In this document: positions 62,558-64,000 of the stretch, in pieces
Position numbering within the stretch: position 1 is the first letter of the stretch
Layout of the letters: each line of letters starts with the position of its first letter
NCBI RefSeq assembly: GCF_023101665.1
Contig: NZ_CP082161.1
Coordinates: 8,166,501-8,230,500, forward strand
Source of the DNA: Bradyrhizobium sp. 195
GTDB lineage: Bacteria > Pseudomonadota > Alphaproteobacteria > Rhizobiales > Xanthobacteraceae
Reading direction: 5' to 3'
Length of the DNA stretch: 64,000 nucleotides
Program-made: the position numbers and the translations under genes
Notes under the pieces: generated by a model
Told to the model about the DNA's origin: nothing
What the model saw: the letters and a program-made list of their open reading frames with translations, nothing else
The model's database searches: none

Positions 62558-63931
62558 CTAGTAAGTCAGCTCGGCAATCGCAATCCTGTTCTCGAGGGCG
62601 GGCCAGGCGCGTGCCACAATTCGTTCTTCGCCGAACTCGGCCACAATGTTACGCCCAACCTCGCTAGCGGGTAGCCGCAGGGTTGCGGCCGAATCCGTCG
62701 GCACGCCCGGCTTGACGTCTGCCGGCTCCTTGCCGTCGAACAGCACCACGTCTCGCGGCAAGCCAAAATAGCCCCTCGGCCGCGACATGATCACGACCGC
62801 TCCGGCGTCCTTGTCGGCTGGCCCGAGCGGCCGTGCTGCGCGCAAATGCACGACGTCGGACGAGCGCGGGAACGGCGAGCGATAGATGTGTGTGATCGGC
62901 GCACCCGGCGAGGTCAGGACGAATTCCAGCGGCCAGGACTGGTCGACCTGCGCGGGACCCCAGCGACCGTCGGCGCCGGTCGTTGCGCTGTGCAGCGCAC
63001 TGCCCTTGCGCTCACCGGTATCAGGGTCAACGCGGAAGATATCGACGGTTGCACCTGCGACCGGACGGTTGGTCGACACGCCGCCCGGCGTGCCGGTGAC
63101 GAGGCCGCTCAGGCGGACGCTTGGCTCCGGCGAAATCGCGATGCGCGCGGGCTCGCGCCCCGCGATGAATTTGTAGATTTCGCGGAAGGCGCGCGGGTGG
63201 AACGCCACCTCCCGGTGGTCGAGCGCACCGAGCACGAGATTGGTCGCGCCTTTCAGCTCCGGCCCTTCATTGGTGACGCCGGTCGGCGTGCCGGGCTTGC
63301 CGATGAAGCGGCCGTCAGCCTGGGCGTATTTGTCCATGCCGTCGCTGCGCAGCGTGAGAAAGGCAACGCCCGGCGTCACCTCGCTCTCGCCCTCGTTCAG
63401 GCCGCGCAGGAACGGGCCGCGGCCGTTGAACTCGTTGTTGGGCTGGTCGTCGGTCGCGAACAGGCCGTGATTGGGCGTGCCGCACAGGACGGCGTGGCTG
63501 ACATCGCCGGCACCGCCATTCTTGATGACGTTGCGGATCGCATTGCCGCCGCGCGAGCTGCCGACCAGCGCTACACGAGACGCCCCGGTACGGCGCTTCA
63601 GCTCGACGATGGCAGCCGTGAGCTCCCGGCGTTGGTCCTCGGTCGAGGATCGGTTTGCCTGCTCGACCTTGTCGTCGCTGCGGGCCAGCGGATCGGTGAA
63701 ATTGATTGCCGCCATGCGGTCACGCGTAATGCCGTTGGATTCCATCCGCCACATCGTGGTCATCCAGAGCGCGTCATAGTCGCCATTGCCGTGGACGAAC
63801 AGGATCGGCGGCACCTCGGCGCCGGGCGCCGCGCTGGGTGCGGCTTGGGCCCATGCGCCCGTTCGCAAGCTCGCAACCGCGAAAGGCAAGCTGCCCGTCC
63901 CCAGCAGGATCGTCCGTCGCGACAGCTTCAT
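62558..63931 (-). CDS. Tat-exported alpha/beta hydrolase
   Basis: 457 residues. The twin-arginine signal LSRRTILLGTGSLPFAV at about 3-19 suggests folded export. ILFVHGNGDYDALW is the oxyanion region, and the nucleophile elbow is VGSSRGGNA. A C-terminal domain with beta-rich repeats (SGLVTGTPGGVSTNRPVAGATV, then GADGRWG) may be a carboxypeptidase-regulatory-like module. It may degrade esters or polyesters; the substrate is unknown. It starts near the right edge of the window and is complete. Confidence 0.85.
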   Translation of the reverse strand: MKLSRRTILLGTGSLPFAVASLRTGAWAQAAPSAAPGAEVPPILFVHGNGDYDALWMTTMWRMESNGITRDRMAAINFTDPLARSDDKVEQANRSSTEDQRRELTAAIVELKRRTGASRVALVGSSRGGNAIRNVIKNGGAGDVSHAVLCGTPNHGLFATDDQPNNEFNGRGPFLRGLNEGESEVTPGVAFLTLRSDGMDKYAQADGRFIGKPGTPTGVTNEGPELKGATNLVLGALDHREVAFHPRAFREIYKFIAGREPARIAISPEPSVRLSGLVTGTPGGVSTNRPVAGATVDIFRVDPDTGERKGSALHSATTGADGRWGPAQVDQSWPLEFVLTSPGAPITHIYRSPFPRSSDVVHLRAARPLGPADKDAGAVVIMSRPRGYFGLPRDVVLFDGKEPADVKPGVPTDSAATLRLPASEVGRNIVAEFGEERIVARAWPALENRIAIAELTY

Positions 63932-64000
63932 TTGTTCCTCCCCGGCAAACCGTCTCTTTGCACCGCTTATAGCGGCCTAATCACTGGACAGCGAAGGACT

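Overview
The window looks like chromosomal DNA of a Bradyrhizobium-type alphaproteobacterium. The evidence is high GC with strong third-position GC, family memberships typical of Hyphomicrobiales (IalB, TAXI substrate-binding proteins, TSUP permease, CoA-ester lyase, a DUF5939 cyclase), and at least six families of short palindromic intergenic repeats of the kind abundant in Bradyrhizobium. No phage, transposase, integrase or CRISPR array was seen. This is inference from sequence character, not a database match.

Layout. 1-11.7 kb: a caspase-like protein cut by the left edge, a CoA-ester lyase, beta-carbonic anhydrase, asd (lysine/threonine/methionine branch), two unrecognised envelope-type proteins, a hexapeptide acetyltransferase, leuB, an MFS exporter, a molybdenum oxidoreductase with its cytochrome b partner, a fasciclin protein and an SDR. 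11.8-24.2 kb: matB (malonyl-CoA synthetase) with a palindromic operator candidate, a TSUP permease, the complete sdhCDAB operon (with a palindromic repeat between sdhA and sdhB), a hybrid histidine kinase, a BacA/SbmA-type ABC protein, an FkbM methyltransferase and a VOC protein. 24.2-35 kb: a proline-rich OmpA-domain protein, PhoA-type phosphatase, argG, PAP2 phosphatase, rlmN, an IalB-like protein, and an SDR resembling mitochondrial 2,4-dienoyl-CoA reductase. 35-44.8 kb: quinone oxidoreductase, two TAXI-type binding proteins, DUF1232 and pterin dehydratase genes, PhoD-type phosphatase, a lone receiver-domain protein and a Crp/Fnr regulator. 44.9-64 kb: a tightly coupled three-gene set (Lgt-like membrane protein, multi-cluster radical SAM enzyme, small two-helix membrane protein), typA, an amine oxidase, ppa, the folD-DUF167-yggT set, tRNA-Ala(CGC), enoyl-CoA hydratase, class I amidotransferase, SDR, TerB-like protein, a DUF5939 adenylate/guanylate cyclase, cytochrome P450 and a Tat-exported hydrolase.

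Most of this is ordinary core metabolism: respiration (sdh), amino-acid synthesis (asd, leuB, argG), one-carbon metabolism (folD), and translation (rlmN, typA, tRNA). The locus that best fits a poorly described system is 44962-47379. Its radical SAM enzyme has the cysteine layout of the COG1964/Tes type (the archaeal enzyme that joins lipid tails), and it is translationally coupled to a divergent Lgt-like protein. That suggests lipid modification, but it is a hypothesis. Start codons were chosen by motif position and ribosome-binding sites; several genes probably begin at GTG or TTG.
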